Source: Chalciporus piperatus (Eukaryota; Basidiomycota; Agaricomycetes; Boletales; Boletaceae). From it: 35,323 bases of DNA. Positions 19,201 to 29,664 of this stretch are shown here, in pieces. The DNA is taken from the NCBI GenBank assembly GCA_038093975.1, contig JBBPTG010000249.1:1-35323 (forward strand), in the 5' to 3' direction. Under the pieces are notes generated by a model. That model was not told where the DNA came from, made no database searches, and worked only from the letters and a program-made list of their open reading frames with translations. Each line of letters starts with the position of its first letter. Within the stretch, counting starts at the first letter, position 1. The position numbers and the translations under genes are program-made.

Positions 19201-21239
19201 CAGTCACTCGCTTGACTCCTGGGGGAACCAAGGTCACAATGTTTGCCCCTGATGGAAGAGAGGTTGCTCGGGGTGTTATAGTACTTGACTGCCCAGCTGC
19301 CTTTCAAGGGGTAAATGTAACCCCCACAAGAGTCCTGATGGTCGTGCAAGATATTCTTGTCCCTGCTTACCTCATCTCTCCGACATTGACTCCATCACAT
19401 CAACCAATGGCCTTGTCTGCCTTTGGTGCGGTGCCCTTCATTCTCCTTTGTCAAGCAAACCATCTTCGCACCTCATGCTCCAGCTCAACTCAAGTTATCT
19501 CACAGCAGCCTCTGGGAATTCCACCCCCAGACTCATCTCAGCTGTCACAGTTGGCTCAAACATCCCCTGTGACTGGCCTGGCAGTGGAGACCAACAGTGG
19601 CTTTGATGATGATCCCATTGACATTGTAGAGGGTCAATTTGCTTGGTGGGAGCTGGATGCCATGCTCGACTCCGAGCCAGACTTGGAGACCAGTGGCACC
19701 TCAGAGCTGAATGAGCAGCACATCTCTCATTCTGAGAGAGATCCAGTTGCTGAGGAGGCAATCTGCAGTCTGCTTCTCTCTGTCACATGATTTGAGCCTA
19801 ACTCCATAAGTTTGCTCCGCTCACGAGTCCTTGGTGATGTCTGGCACCTCTTTCATCAATTTCCAATTTCCCTCCATCACGGACTTCGTCGGCCGTTCTC
19901 GTGAGCTCTCAGTGCAGCTATATTCCTCACCGACCCGAATGACAAGCGAGCAGTTGAAACATTTCTTCAAAAGTCAAACACAACTTTCGAGATGAAGCTC
20001 ATGTCTAAGCCGAAATGGGTCCTGGCTCGTGTGCGACGATATGTACCTCCTCCAGAAATCTTGTTTTCCCGTGTTGCGGCCGTGATCAAGATATTCGGGC
20101 CACTCAAGGATTCTACAACAGGACAACCATTGTTCACACAGAAAGCCTGGGAGGTGACAAAGAACATCCTGGAGCATATTCGAAATGGATATTATTCCGA
20201 TCCTCCTGGTGTGCCACTCTACTTCGAGATCGGGAAAGACAAGAATGGACTTGGGATGTATCGATGTTCTTGTGGGACAAACGATCTTGAGGGTGGTGTG
20301 CACCAGAACCTTATTCGACGGTTCACATCGTTCAATGTTTCACCTCGCCGTGCAGTCAACATGCTCCTTGACTATGCAGTGTGTCACAATATGCAGGTGA
20401 GTAAACTTGAACAAAACTTCTGCAGCATCGGAACGGTCTGAGGACGAGTTGTATCACAGGTCAGGACTGAAAATCGTACGGGCAAGTCGTATATGGGTCA
20501 CTTTGACATCAGTCTCAAGAATCGTGTCGCGTCGTTGATGGAGATAACTGCAAGCTATTTCGGTCAAGATCCGTCGTTTGGGCACGGGAAGTGGATCAAC
20601 GGCAACAACTATCAACGCACGAGGGAGTCCTTTGGAGTCCTTCCATTCTCTGAGGAGGCATGAAACGACCTCTCTATGTTACCATAATCCGAAGTGAGCG
20701 CGCCCTCTTTCAACTGTACACAGACACATCGCCTCACTTCTCGTCGCCGGAGGGACCAAACTTCACGAAGTTAGCATCGGAAATGAACTTGCACGCAGAC
20801 GGCCATATGATCTTCTACAAGGTCAGTTTTTTTTTGTTATCATTTTACAACTCTCATTTGCGCACTCATTCCCGATTCGAAGCTCCCCAAACATATCAGA
20901 AGCTACTACAAGGCATGGCTCGACTACCTGAACGAGAAGACATCGGTCAACCTCAGTGTCTTGGCAACAAAGCATATCCGAACCCTTCTTCAAGCTTCAC
21001 AGAGTGGAATGCCATCCAGTGTCCCAGCCACACAACCTCAACCACTCGAAAACACGGTCGCGGCACCCTCGATCACCCCCGATCACGACCCACACCCTTG
21101 GGTGCTGCACAAGACCCTTGTTGACCATCGTCTCGCCCAGTCTGCATTGCAGTATCACTATGGTGATGCTCCGAAAACCGCCTCTCAGGCTGCTCCACCA
21201 GTCATGGTACTACATCTGCAAAAAGGGAAATGTGGCTGT

Positions 21240-21345
21240 AGCACAAGTCCGAATACAGTAGCCTACCATAGCGCTACAGTAGCACCCATAGCACTTCTTT
21301 CACTACATAGCACTACCATAGCACTACCATAGCACATAGCAGTAA
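21240..21345. repeat. Left subterminal CATAGCAC repeats of Plavaka copy 2
   Basis: Repeated CATAGCACTAC and TACAGTAGC words. The mirror set (GTGCTATGG, GCTACAGTAG, TAGCGCTACATAGCA) lies at 27960-28090. Such subterminal words are typical transposase-binding sites in CACTA-like elements. Confidence 0.7.
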
Positions 21346-21809
21346 CATTAGCCGAACTCATGTGACCACGCTCGGTGCTGATCTCAAAGACAAATTTTGA
21401 CATGTTATTAGATCACGCAAACGAGACTAACAAGCTACTGATTCAAGTGAGAGGACAGACTCCAGGGGAGAATAGCTTGTAATCTGTGGGTAGTCGTTAA
21501 TAGAGGAAGATGGCATCGCCTGCAAGCGAGTACTTACGATGCGGTCAGCGTTGTTTACGACCAGTCATCTTCTCCATTATGCGGTCGTATATCTGCTTAT
21601 TGTGTGGGTACAGCTCGTAGGACATGGTGAGGCCCGGGGACTTACCGCCCACCCTTCTGACGTACTCCGAGTCGTATAGTCATCTTCTGTCCCATTATGC
21701 GGGTGTACTTCTGCATCAAGTTCTCATATCAGCATTAGCTACAGAGGGTAGCGAGAACACTTACGGCCCACCCACCCACCTGCCCATCCACCACCCTTGA
21801 CATGCACAG
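21346..21809 (-). repeat. 3' flank of the transposase with duplicated exon-intron-like units
   Basis: Read on the minus strand, two related segments share CGCATAATGG and AGAAGATGACT (about 21710-21645 and 21600-21535). Each is followed by a GTAAGT donor; a third GTAAGT lies near 21760. Acceptor-like TGATGCAG (about 21718) and AATAAGCAG (about 21594) precede them. This suggests duplicated, possibly non-coding 3' exons. No convincing protein is seen. Confidence 0.45.
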
Positions 21810-24800
21810 TTACAGATGGGTTCTGTACTGTTCAAAAATATGATAATCTATGTACCTGTTCAAATAGAATGTTTCAGCGCAGGTCATCGATTGGCCACGG
21901 ATCCAAAGCGGATTGACGGCACTCGGAAACTTGGGGACTAAATGGCAAGGTTGAATGAGTTGATCAACAGGGATCACGGCGGCATTGGGTAGGCGGTTTC
22001 GTGTCAAGCGACTGATGCGAAACATGTTGATGTCGTTGTCCATGTGATTCAACGGTTTGAACCAGTTGCATGTAGGCCAATGGTTTTGAACAATTCCCGA
22101 GGTGGGAAGGGAGCTTGAATATGACGCGCACTTCAGCAACACGGAGCCCTAGAAAACCAAGGATCAGCCATCTATTCTGGATTCTGTGCAGTGTGCATAC
22201 CATGAAAGCCCCCGTGTTGCCTTGATTCTTCGTCATCTAGGACTAAGGCAGTGTCGAACCTTGCAGGGACTGGTGGTTTGCAAGGACCATTTGACCGTCG
22301 AGGATATGAGCGGATTCTTGCATAGTTCTTGCTAGACATATGTTGCTGAGGCGATAGCTGAATGACTACATTGTTGAAGCAATCGAAATGATCGTTCTCG
22401 TTGGGTTGGAAGGATTGGTGTTTGAAGGGTAAGGTGACAAGGAAGGCCTGGAGCGCATCAACGAACTTGACCGCACCGTGGTGTTGCTCGAGATATGCCA
22501 CTGATTTCTTGGGAAAGGCAGGCCGAATGGAAATCCAATACCGTAAACCTGGAGCAAACGTGAAAGTGAGACCGTTGGTCGGCGAGACGGATAGAGCAGA
22601 GGGTTCATTATCTTCACTGTCAGAGTCAGTGATATGTTGGGTTGCGTTACCAATACGCCATGCTAGGAATGACTTGAAATTAAAGACGGCCTCTTGACGT
22701 TGGAGCCACCGCGTCATCTGGATGATGTAGTCCTTGCGATTGGTGACGGCGTACGCTTTCTTGGCATAGTCAATATGTAGGCGCTCTGACTGTTCAGAAT
22801 TGAGACCGTCAAGACTTCCTAAGCTCTTGATTGTTTCGATATAATGCACCAATGAGTGGAGTTTGGGAAAGTTGAAGTGGCTGCGGCATTCGAGATCAAT
22901 GAAGATGTCTTTGACAGCGTGAAATTGGTTGAGAGCATCTTGCATGGCTGAGAGAGTGTCGTCTGTCTGCGAATGGTATCGGGCAAGGTAGATGAAGTCC
23001 AGTAAGCTCTGCCCAGTGCGGAGGACATCGTGATGTGGCATAGTACCCACTAGTGCGCTCGCAAACACACGCTCCAGTTGTTTGTGGTCACCTCCAGACC
23101 ACTGCTTGATCATGGATATCCCTTCCTTGAAATGACGAAGGCCTGGAAAGACGGGCATGGCCCGAAAGCGTGCGTCAAAGTTTTTCTTGCCTGCAATCAT
23201 AGAGCACCATGTCTTGAGGTGGTCCTTGAACAGTCCTTGATGCAATTGATGTAGGATGTCGCTCGAGATGCATAGGAAGATGTCGGTGTAAGGAAGATCT
23301 GCCCAGAAAGGCGAGAATATAGGACGAAGGCCATGGGCGACGAATTTGAGTGGGTAGAGCTCAGTTGCTTGAGCGTGAAGTGTGTGTGTTGTTTGTTGTT
23401 GATTGCGATGTGGGAACTGAGCGTTGTCACCTCTTTGTGCCGCTGCAACGAGGCACTTGGGGCACCTGTTCTCAGTGCAGCACGCAATGAGGCACTGCTC
23501 TGGGTGGTCGGCGATATACGCAGCAAGAATGGGGTAGACAAATCAACCCATCCGCACAAACCATTTCCACCCCGTCCTTCCCAACAGCGACCAATGGTTC
23601 TAGGAGTTTTTTCATGCAGTAGTGGAATAGACAATAGCCCGCCACCGAGTTGTCTTCAAACAAAGTAAACTTCGACACTGGTATGTACCCAAGCAAGATT
23701 GAGGCATGGCGAGATGGCTGACGACGGACATCCTTTGAGATGTTTCCGATGCTCAGATAGACTGGCCAGGCATTTTTATCGCCTTTCAATCGCGACAGCT
23801 GCGTTTTGTCCGAGGCAAGAATAACGGGGGCCACGGTTGCACCCTCAGGCAATCGGGTCTATGAATTATCATTAGGTGTGTTCGCAATACCATATACCAT
23901 GTACTGACTTGTGTTTCCCACCACCAATTTCCTGTCCACATCTCATCATACCGCTGAGTCTTTCCTTCACGGTCTGTATAGACCTTTTCCGGTGTGTAAG
24001 CGGTCTCTTTGCGAAAGGCTGGGTTACCAATTAATTCTTGAATGCAGGCCACAGGATCCCTCATCCACAGCTCTAATTCCTGCAAGTCCGCTTGACCCTC
24101 TTCATCCTCAGCCACGTCAGGATCACCGTGCGCCTGGATAAGCTCACATTGCCACTCAGGACCAATTGGAAGCTTGTCAATGGTTTTCATGAAGGTATAC
24201 TTGCTTCCAAATTTCGGTTGGATTCGGTTTTTAGTCTGAATACCTGTGAGTATTGATTGTTCCATTACAAAATGTCTAACTTACGACTGGCAATTTTAAG
24301 AACTCGTCTGTTGCCCTTTGGTTCGCATTTCTAACAAGCCACTCGGCCAAACCCCATTCTTCCTCATCAACAAAGGGGTGATAGCCGCTCAACCCCAGTG
24401 CCTCCTGGCCTTTCTTCATCATCTCAAATGCTGTCTCGGCTGTTCCAAGTATATCAGCAATCCGTTTCGTGTCAAACTCTCGCACATATCGCGGGAAATT
24501 CTCGTTCTCTCTGTCTCTTTCCTCACTGTGCTCCCGGACCGAGTCTGCTTCTTGGCTTGGATCACGGCCTTCCTCGTCCTGGTCATGCTGACCATGGTAA
24601 TCAGGTAAGTCTTGATCGTTGTCTGGTGCAGGATGTTTGTTAACGTCATCGTGTGCTGCATTGGATGTGGGCTCAGCCCCGAAGAGAGCTGCTGCTGCCG
24701 CTGCTGTAGTAGGCCGTGAAAGTTCTGCTTCCCGTTGAGCGCGACATGGAGGTGACCTTGCTACATGCCGACGCACACCACTAGCACTTGGGAATGGGCG

Positions 24801-24836
24801 ACCGCAGTGGCCACATGCATGATTGTCCGGGGGCAT
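21810..24836 (-). pseudogene. Plavaka-type transposase, copy 2, frameshifted
   Basis: The start chosen is ATG at 24836 (MPPDNHACGHCGRPF), a C2H2-like finger completed by VRRHVARSPPC. Introns are 24236-24284 (GTAAGT), 23859-23908 (GTCAGT) and 22149-22200 (GTATGC). Core landmarks are YDEMWTGNWWWETQ, GATVAPVILASDKTQLSRL, CLIACCTENRCPKCLV (Cys cluster), GLRPIFSPFWADLPYTDIFL, DILHQLHQGLFKDHLKTW, FPKLHSLVHYIETIKSLG and the C-terminal ETFYLNRYIDYHIFEQY. Frame breaks lie near 23565, 23390 (in a CA repeat) and 22070, so no full protein can be made without correction. Order and spacing match copy 1 well; nucleotide divergence indicates a different subfamily. Confidence 0.88.
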
Positions 24837-25508
24837 GGCAAATAGGTGAGAGACAGAAATCGGGTGATGATTAGAAACTTGCAGTTTGTCAGTCCGTGTA
24901 GGCCGCGTTTCCATCAGATGCTTCGATCTTCAACCGATCTTTAAGTTGCCCCTCCCCTCCTGATTGCCATGGTGTACTAACGTCTTCCGCAGTCCGTCGC
25001 TCATCGTTCGGGCCGTGTTTCCAAGGGATCCCTTCAATCTCCAATCGAAGTGGTAAGTCACCCCTTCCATTGCCATGGTGTATTAACATCATCTTCGTCC
25101 CTGCCCTTTCAGCCAGTTTGTTCGTTTTTCCATTGGATGTTTCAATTACCAATCTATGTGTAAGTCACCCGTCCCCTCCTGATTGCCATGGTGTACTAAC
25201 GTCTTCCGCAGTCAGGTCGTTCGTTCGTTCAGGCCGCGTTTCAATCGCATGCTTCAATATCCAACTGATGTGGTAAGTCAACCCTGCCCTTTTCATTGCC
25301 ATGGCATACTAACGTCCTCCATAGGGTGTGCCGCTTCAACTCTCTGATTTTCAATCGTGTGACACCGTACAAAGCTAGCGCAAACAAAGTTCCTAATATT
25401 ACTAACCATTTAACTCAGCTCGTTCCCCACCTTCTGCATTACCCAACCAACCAATCTACTACCACAGACCATCGTTCATGAGCACGCCAACTGACCCCCG
25501 CTTTCAAT
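24837..25508 (+). promoter_or_regulatory. Divergent intergenic/leader region of Plavaka copy 2
   Basis: This 0.67-kb region separates the minus-strand transposase from the plus-strand DUF6532 gene and should hold both promoters. It is dominated by the intron-bearing tandem array at 24941-25324. A further TACTAAC followed by CTCAG occurs at about 25398-25418. No clear TATA box is seen. Confidence 0.5.
24941..25324 (+). repeat. Tandem array of exon-intron units (four copies)
   Basis: Four units of about 100-120 bp. Each contains a donor (GTAAGTCACC at 25053, 25160 and 25273; degenerate TTTAAGTTGCC at 24940), the conserved word GCCATGGTGTACTAAC with the TACTAAC branch site, and an acceptor ending at 24992, 25112, 25211 and 25324. 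The spacers are exon-like and about 47-61 nt long, with CGTTCGGGCCGTGTTTC in two or more copies. Read from the DUF6532 gene side, this is a leader of serial small non-coding exons made by tandem duplication. Confidence 0.8.
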
Positions 25509-27885
25509 ATGTCTAAAATCCTTGATGATCTTCAAGCTGCTACACGTGATTCTAGCTGCGCTGGTAGCGTGCGTCGCCCGACCGAAAAAGTACAAGCCAT
25601 GTGAGGTAAGGTTCCCCCATTCCGACTGGCATCAATGGCATACTCACACTGACGGCAGATGAACGTGAACAAGAGGCGTCACAAGCCAATCAAGCGAATG
25701 TCGAGAAGACCAAACAGTGCGAGATGAAGAAGCGCAAGCACGAGCAGGCAAGTATGGCTGCTGATCTCGTCGCACAGCAGACCGCTCCCACAGGAAATCA
25801 AGACCACGGCAAAGCAAAGCCAGTGCCGCCAGTCGCCAGCCAGGTACCCTCACAGACCAAAGCAAAGGGAAACAAAGACCGTGACCGAGTGCAGCTTGCG
25901 CCCGACAACGCAGTGAGTCTACACGCTGTCATGGTATATATTCAGTGACTAACCTGAACATTTTCACTTTCTAGTTCTCTTCTCGGTCCGTGTCAGCGGG
26001 AAGTCTCACTACGAACAGCGCTAGCGGTCCAACCCATACAGAGTCTCTGGTCCGCCAAAAGGGCAATGTCCCTCCTAGTACCCAGGGTAGGAACAACCCA
26101 AAGGTATGTGTGTACACTTATATGTATTAATGCTAATGATTATCTTCAGGACCTGTTCCCCTCCAACGAGCAAGACATTGAAGACTCCGCTACCACTGGT
26201 CAGAAACGGGCTCGTAAGCGCGAGGATACTCCGTTTCCAAGATATGTCGGGCGGCAAAATTCGTAAATCCGGGATTGACCATTGTGTGTGCAAGGTCGGT
26301 GTACGATGATATCACCAAACTGAGTGAGATGGTATTTGATGCAGAGTTGAGCAATGGCTCAGTTATTCAAGGGCCTGCGACACCTACTACTGATTGTGCT
26401 GTAGCCCAGAAGCGAGCACGACATGTGGTTTCCGGGACTGACAATGATGAGCCACAGGAGGATGTACCCATGTCGGAGGCTGTCCAGCCCCCGCAGGGAA
26501 CTCCTCGGACTCTGAGCAAGACGAAACCCCTGCCTTTCGGCCCATTGAAGAAGAGCACATCAAAACCCACTCCTCCAGGTGCCGTAAAGCGCGGCAAAGC
26601 CAAGATTGCCGACTTCGACGAACAACAAAGCTTGGTGGTCGTGACGGCTTGCGAGATCTATCGGGCCCTACTACTTAGTGAGGACCCTTACTCCGATGCT
26701 ACTAAAGATTTGGCATGGATCAAGGGGGCTTGAACATTGGCCCAAGCCCACCACAAGACAAATCTGGAGACCACGAACGAAGTCTACAGTGTCATAAGTC
26801 CCGCGCCTCTCAGTGACATCATGCTCAACCAATTTGATAGATCACCCAACGCACGTCACAGTTGCGCGGCCAGTTCAAGACGAAGGCGCACTCAATCGTA
26901 GCAACGGCTTACGGCTTTGAAAGTAGTCTCAGTGCGGAGATGGTTGCCAAAAATCGCAACCTTGTGGTCGAGCTCAAGCGAGATTCCGCCTTCATTTTCC
27001 GTGTGAGTCATTGACTTGATATTCGAGGCATGTGAACTTATAGTCTCGGACAAAGGGTCGTGGCTCGTCCCTCAACAAACATGTTGGCCTATACACTAAC
27101 CCTGCCATCCAGCGCGTCATCAACGACGCCTTATTCAAGAATAAAACGGACGAAGGCATCAAATGGATGAAATATTACGAGCCGTTCCCCCGTGCGGGCT
27201 TTGCGCTCGCACTCACAGCTGTAGGTGTGGACTGTCACCAAACCTTGCTTACTGACATTAATCCATTAGATCGAGTGCGCCATCGATGAGTGGGCATCGG
27301 GATCGTGTGTCAAACTGATGTTCTCACAAGAAAACTATTTGGACATCTACAAGAAACATTTGATGTCTCTCGATGACATCGGGCATGCAGGTGCCGAGTA
27401 TGGTTTACTCAAGAAACTCTTACATGAAGTATTTGTCAACGGATGGTGAGTGCTTTCTCGTTGTTGCTACATGTCCTGACGTGCTCGTTAGTGTGCATGC
27501 TGGGGCTCCAGTGCCAACTACTGCCGTGCAGGTTGGTAAGACAAAGGGAGCGCTCCCTCAACTCGCTTTCATGAATGCTATTCGCGAGCATCAGGAGAAA
27601 GAGGGTACTATTCACGAGGATGACGAGGATGAGGACAAGAACAAGGACAAGAACAAGGATGACAAGGATGAGGGCGAGGGCGAGGATGAGAATGAGGGCG
27701 AGGATGAGAATGAGGGCGAGGATGAGAATGAGGGCGAGGATGAGAATGAGGGCGAGGATGAGGGCGAGGATGAGGGCGAGGATGAGGGCGAGGATGAGGG
27801 CGAGGATGAGGGCGAGGATGAGGGCGAGGATGAGGGCGAGGATGAGGGCGAGGATGAGGGCGAGGATGAGGGCGAGGATGAGTAG
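25509..27885 (+). pseudogene. DUF6532-type gene carried by Plavaka copy 2, with nonsense codons
   Basis: The start is MSKILDDLQAATRDS at 25509. Introns: 25606-25658, 25913-25974 (GACTAAC branch), 26104-26149, about 26831-26850 region (unclear), 27003-27043, 27222-27270 and 27447-27491. Lys/Arg-rich and Ser/Thr-rich segments precede the DUF6532-like core: SQLRGQFKTKAHSIVATAYG, then KNRNLVVELKRDSAFIFR, NKTDEGIKWMKYYEPFPRAG, and ECAIDEWASGSCVKLMFSQ followed by NYLDIYKKHL. An acidic (EGEDE)n tail closes the protein at 27885. Breaks: TGA at 25602 (last codon before intron 1), TGA at 26731 and a frame change near 26240-26275. DUF6532 is a basidiomycete domain of unknown function; its place here as transposon cargo is seen, its role is not known. 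Confidence 0.7.
27650..27882 (+). repeat. 12-bp coding minisatellite (Glu-Gly-Glu-Asp)
   Basis: GAGGGCGAGGAT repeats head to tail, first with an AAT (Asn) spacer as an 18-bp variant and then as a pure 12-bp array. It encodes the acidic tail of the DUF6532 gene. Confidence 0.95.
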
Positions 27886-28446
27886 GAGGTAGAGGGTGCA
27901 TCTGGAGCTATGTAAACATCGAGTGTGGTAGTACCAAGCAATTATATTTTCGGATATGGCTACTACTGTGTGCTATGGTGTGCTATGGTGTGCTACAGTA
28001 GCGGGAATTCCTCTCTTTTATGGGTTCTACTGTAGTACTATAGTAGTGCTACATAGCAGTTGTACCCACTATAGTAGCGCTACATAGCATTTCTCATTTT
28101 TGCAGATGTAGTATCCTCAAGCACTGGACGTCCCGTTGACCCCCAAACGAGTCCGCACTCACAGTCGCGACTGAGCAACAAGGTCACGGCGCCCTCAAGA
28201 AAACGTCCCGCTGACTCGGAACTTACCCCGGATGGCACTGGCGGTCACTCACAGCCGCGACCGAGCAACAAAACCAAGAATGCAAGCGGCGAGTGTGAGC
28301 CAACCAGAACTCGGACCTGCAAGCACTGTTTCTCGACAGTGTGCATGGGTCGTTGGGGTGTTCAGAAGTGTCCCGTGTTTCAGCAGCGCGCGTTTCAGCC
28401 GGCAACCCCGGCGAGCACAAGCTCAACTGGTTCGTATTCAAGTTAG

Positions 28447-29664
28447 CAATCTTCTTCAATCCAAGCAGCCACTCATCATCGTGATTCCGGCAGGATAACC
28501 ATCTACCACTTAGTAGTATGTATGAACTCCGTGATTGATTGTTTCTCGTGTCTCCACTACCAGTGTTTTCCTGTTTCTCGTTTTTTTTCATCATGTCTCT
28601 CGAGTATGAGTATTTTCTTTCATTAATATATGTGGTTTTCCTTTGATCATTGCAAGCTCGTACAACTTTCTCTTCACCATCGTCATGCGCGCCCTCTTGA
28701 ATTAATTTCTCGCTCCCCGAATTATTTAATTTAATTTAATTTAATTTTTCGCCCTCGACCGTACAAGTATAGGTCCAGTGCCATCGAGGCGAAATGACTG
28801 AGGAGAGATACTTGGTATGGTGCTCATCAGACTCGTGTCCCGAGAGCCTCAACTTGCTTCGTTTGTCTTGTTTCACAATGAAACATTGCTTCAGATGGTT
28901 TCGTAAATTCAAAAACAGAGGAAAGTTATGAATCAAGTTTTGTTTTACACCCAATTTCACTCGGAAACACTCGGAAATGCTACTGAACACTATCCACTGC
29001 TCCGAAACCACGACCATCCTCTACCAACTACTAATAGCCACTTGTCAGTTTTGGCTGGGGCTGAGGGCCATAGATTTGTGTAATTAAATATTTAAACCCA
29101 ATTAATGATCTGCACATCAGGAAAAAAGAATTATGGCTGTAGCACACTGCACAGCTCTGTAGCCAAAATAGTCCGATATTTGTCAGATTGTCCAGTGCGT
29201 GAGAACAACTACCTATGTATGACTACAGTAACACAGGTAAGTGCTACCAAGTACTACAGTAGACCTATATCGACCCATGCATGAACTAATGTTTGTAAGT
29301 ATGAACAAAAGTATATAGGGATTGAATGTATCAAAAAAGTGTACTAAAACAGTACTCAAAAGTATAGAGTGTAGCTAAAGTGTACAAAAAGCGGACTAAG
29401 TGTAGTCAAAAGTGTATGGGATTGTGTAGCTTAAAGTGTACAAAAAAGCGTACTAAAAGTGGACAAAAAAGTCTAGGGAAGTATATGAGGATTTACAGCA
29501 GATTGCGAAACTAATGGCACTCGCGGCCTTTTTTTTTTCTGTGCGCCGGCCAATGACCCAAAAAAGGAAATTTTGAGAGCCTGCTCGAAACTCGCATTTG
29601 GTCCTAGGCTAGATAGTCCTTACTCTGCTCGTAGACCTCATCTTGTACACCAAACATCGATACC
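28447..29664. other. Intergenic region with AT-rich repeats
   Basis: It contains AATTT repeats (about 28722-28748), an AT-rich stretch, and from about 29290 to 29480 a degenerate array of GTGTACAAAAAAGCG-type words related to 32170-32740. A T-run lies at about 29530. Weak open frames on the minus strand (28736-29017) are not convincing genes. Confidence 0.45.
29290..29480. repeat. GTGTACAAAAAGCG array, left copy
   Basis: Several imperfect units with GTGTAGCTAAAGTGTACAAA, AGCGTACTAAAAGTG and TAGTCAAAAGTGTA words. The same words in the same orientation form the larger array at 32170-32740. Confidence 0.7.

Larger units (their letters stand above)
21210..28111. mobile_element. Plavaka transposon, copy 2 (6.9 kb), inserted in the DUF6729 gene
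   Basis: The terminal inverted repeat CTACATCTGCAAAAA (21210-21224) is matched by its reverse complement at 28097-28111. It is flanked by TA on both sides (21208-21209 and 28112-28113). CATAGCACTAC-like words crowd both subterminal regions. The element carries a transposase on the minus strand and a DUF6532-type gene on the plus strand, expressed from a shared ~0.7-kb central region. Removing the element plus one TA rejoins the host frame without change. Confidence 0.88.
14842..28446 (+). pseudogene. Giant AT-hook / DUF6729 / exonuclease-like gene, split by three transposons
   Basis: Order of segments: two AT-hook cores (GRGRPKG, VGRPRKNG) at 14842-14974; exon from 15031 (small possible intron 15235-15279); Asn/Asp/Arg repeat and acidic linker (16057-16772); LKNHYYQLRDRLVSEMKR (from 17374); zinc-ribbon-like IPCPAC and DUF6729 region with RRVVDLDENIFVVGYRYHC (about 17660); an exonuclease-like domain (about 18610-19200); a region ending YRCSCGTNDLEGGVHQNLI (about 20260); and a C-terminal Cys cluster TCKHCFSTVCMGRWGVQKC (about 28310-28370). 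Introns: 14975-15030, 18186-18238, 18740-18800, 20397-20459, 20822-20882. Breaks: TGA at 17482, 19788 and 19902, frameshifts near 17660 and 20660, plus insertions at 15368, 16773 and 21210. The DUF6729 and exonuclease assignments are from memory of the family pattern. Function is unknown; DNA binding is inferred from the AT-hooks. Confidence 0.75.

Noticed and set aside
27608..27941. Pro/His- and Ser/Pro-rich minus-strand frames
   Set aside because: They are shadows of the GAGGGCGAGGAT coding minisatellite.
29130..29260. GCTGTAGCAC/CTACAGTAG words as another Plavaka end
   Set aside because: The words resemble the subterminal repeats but no CTACATCTGCAAAAA terminus is present.
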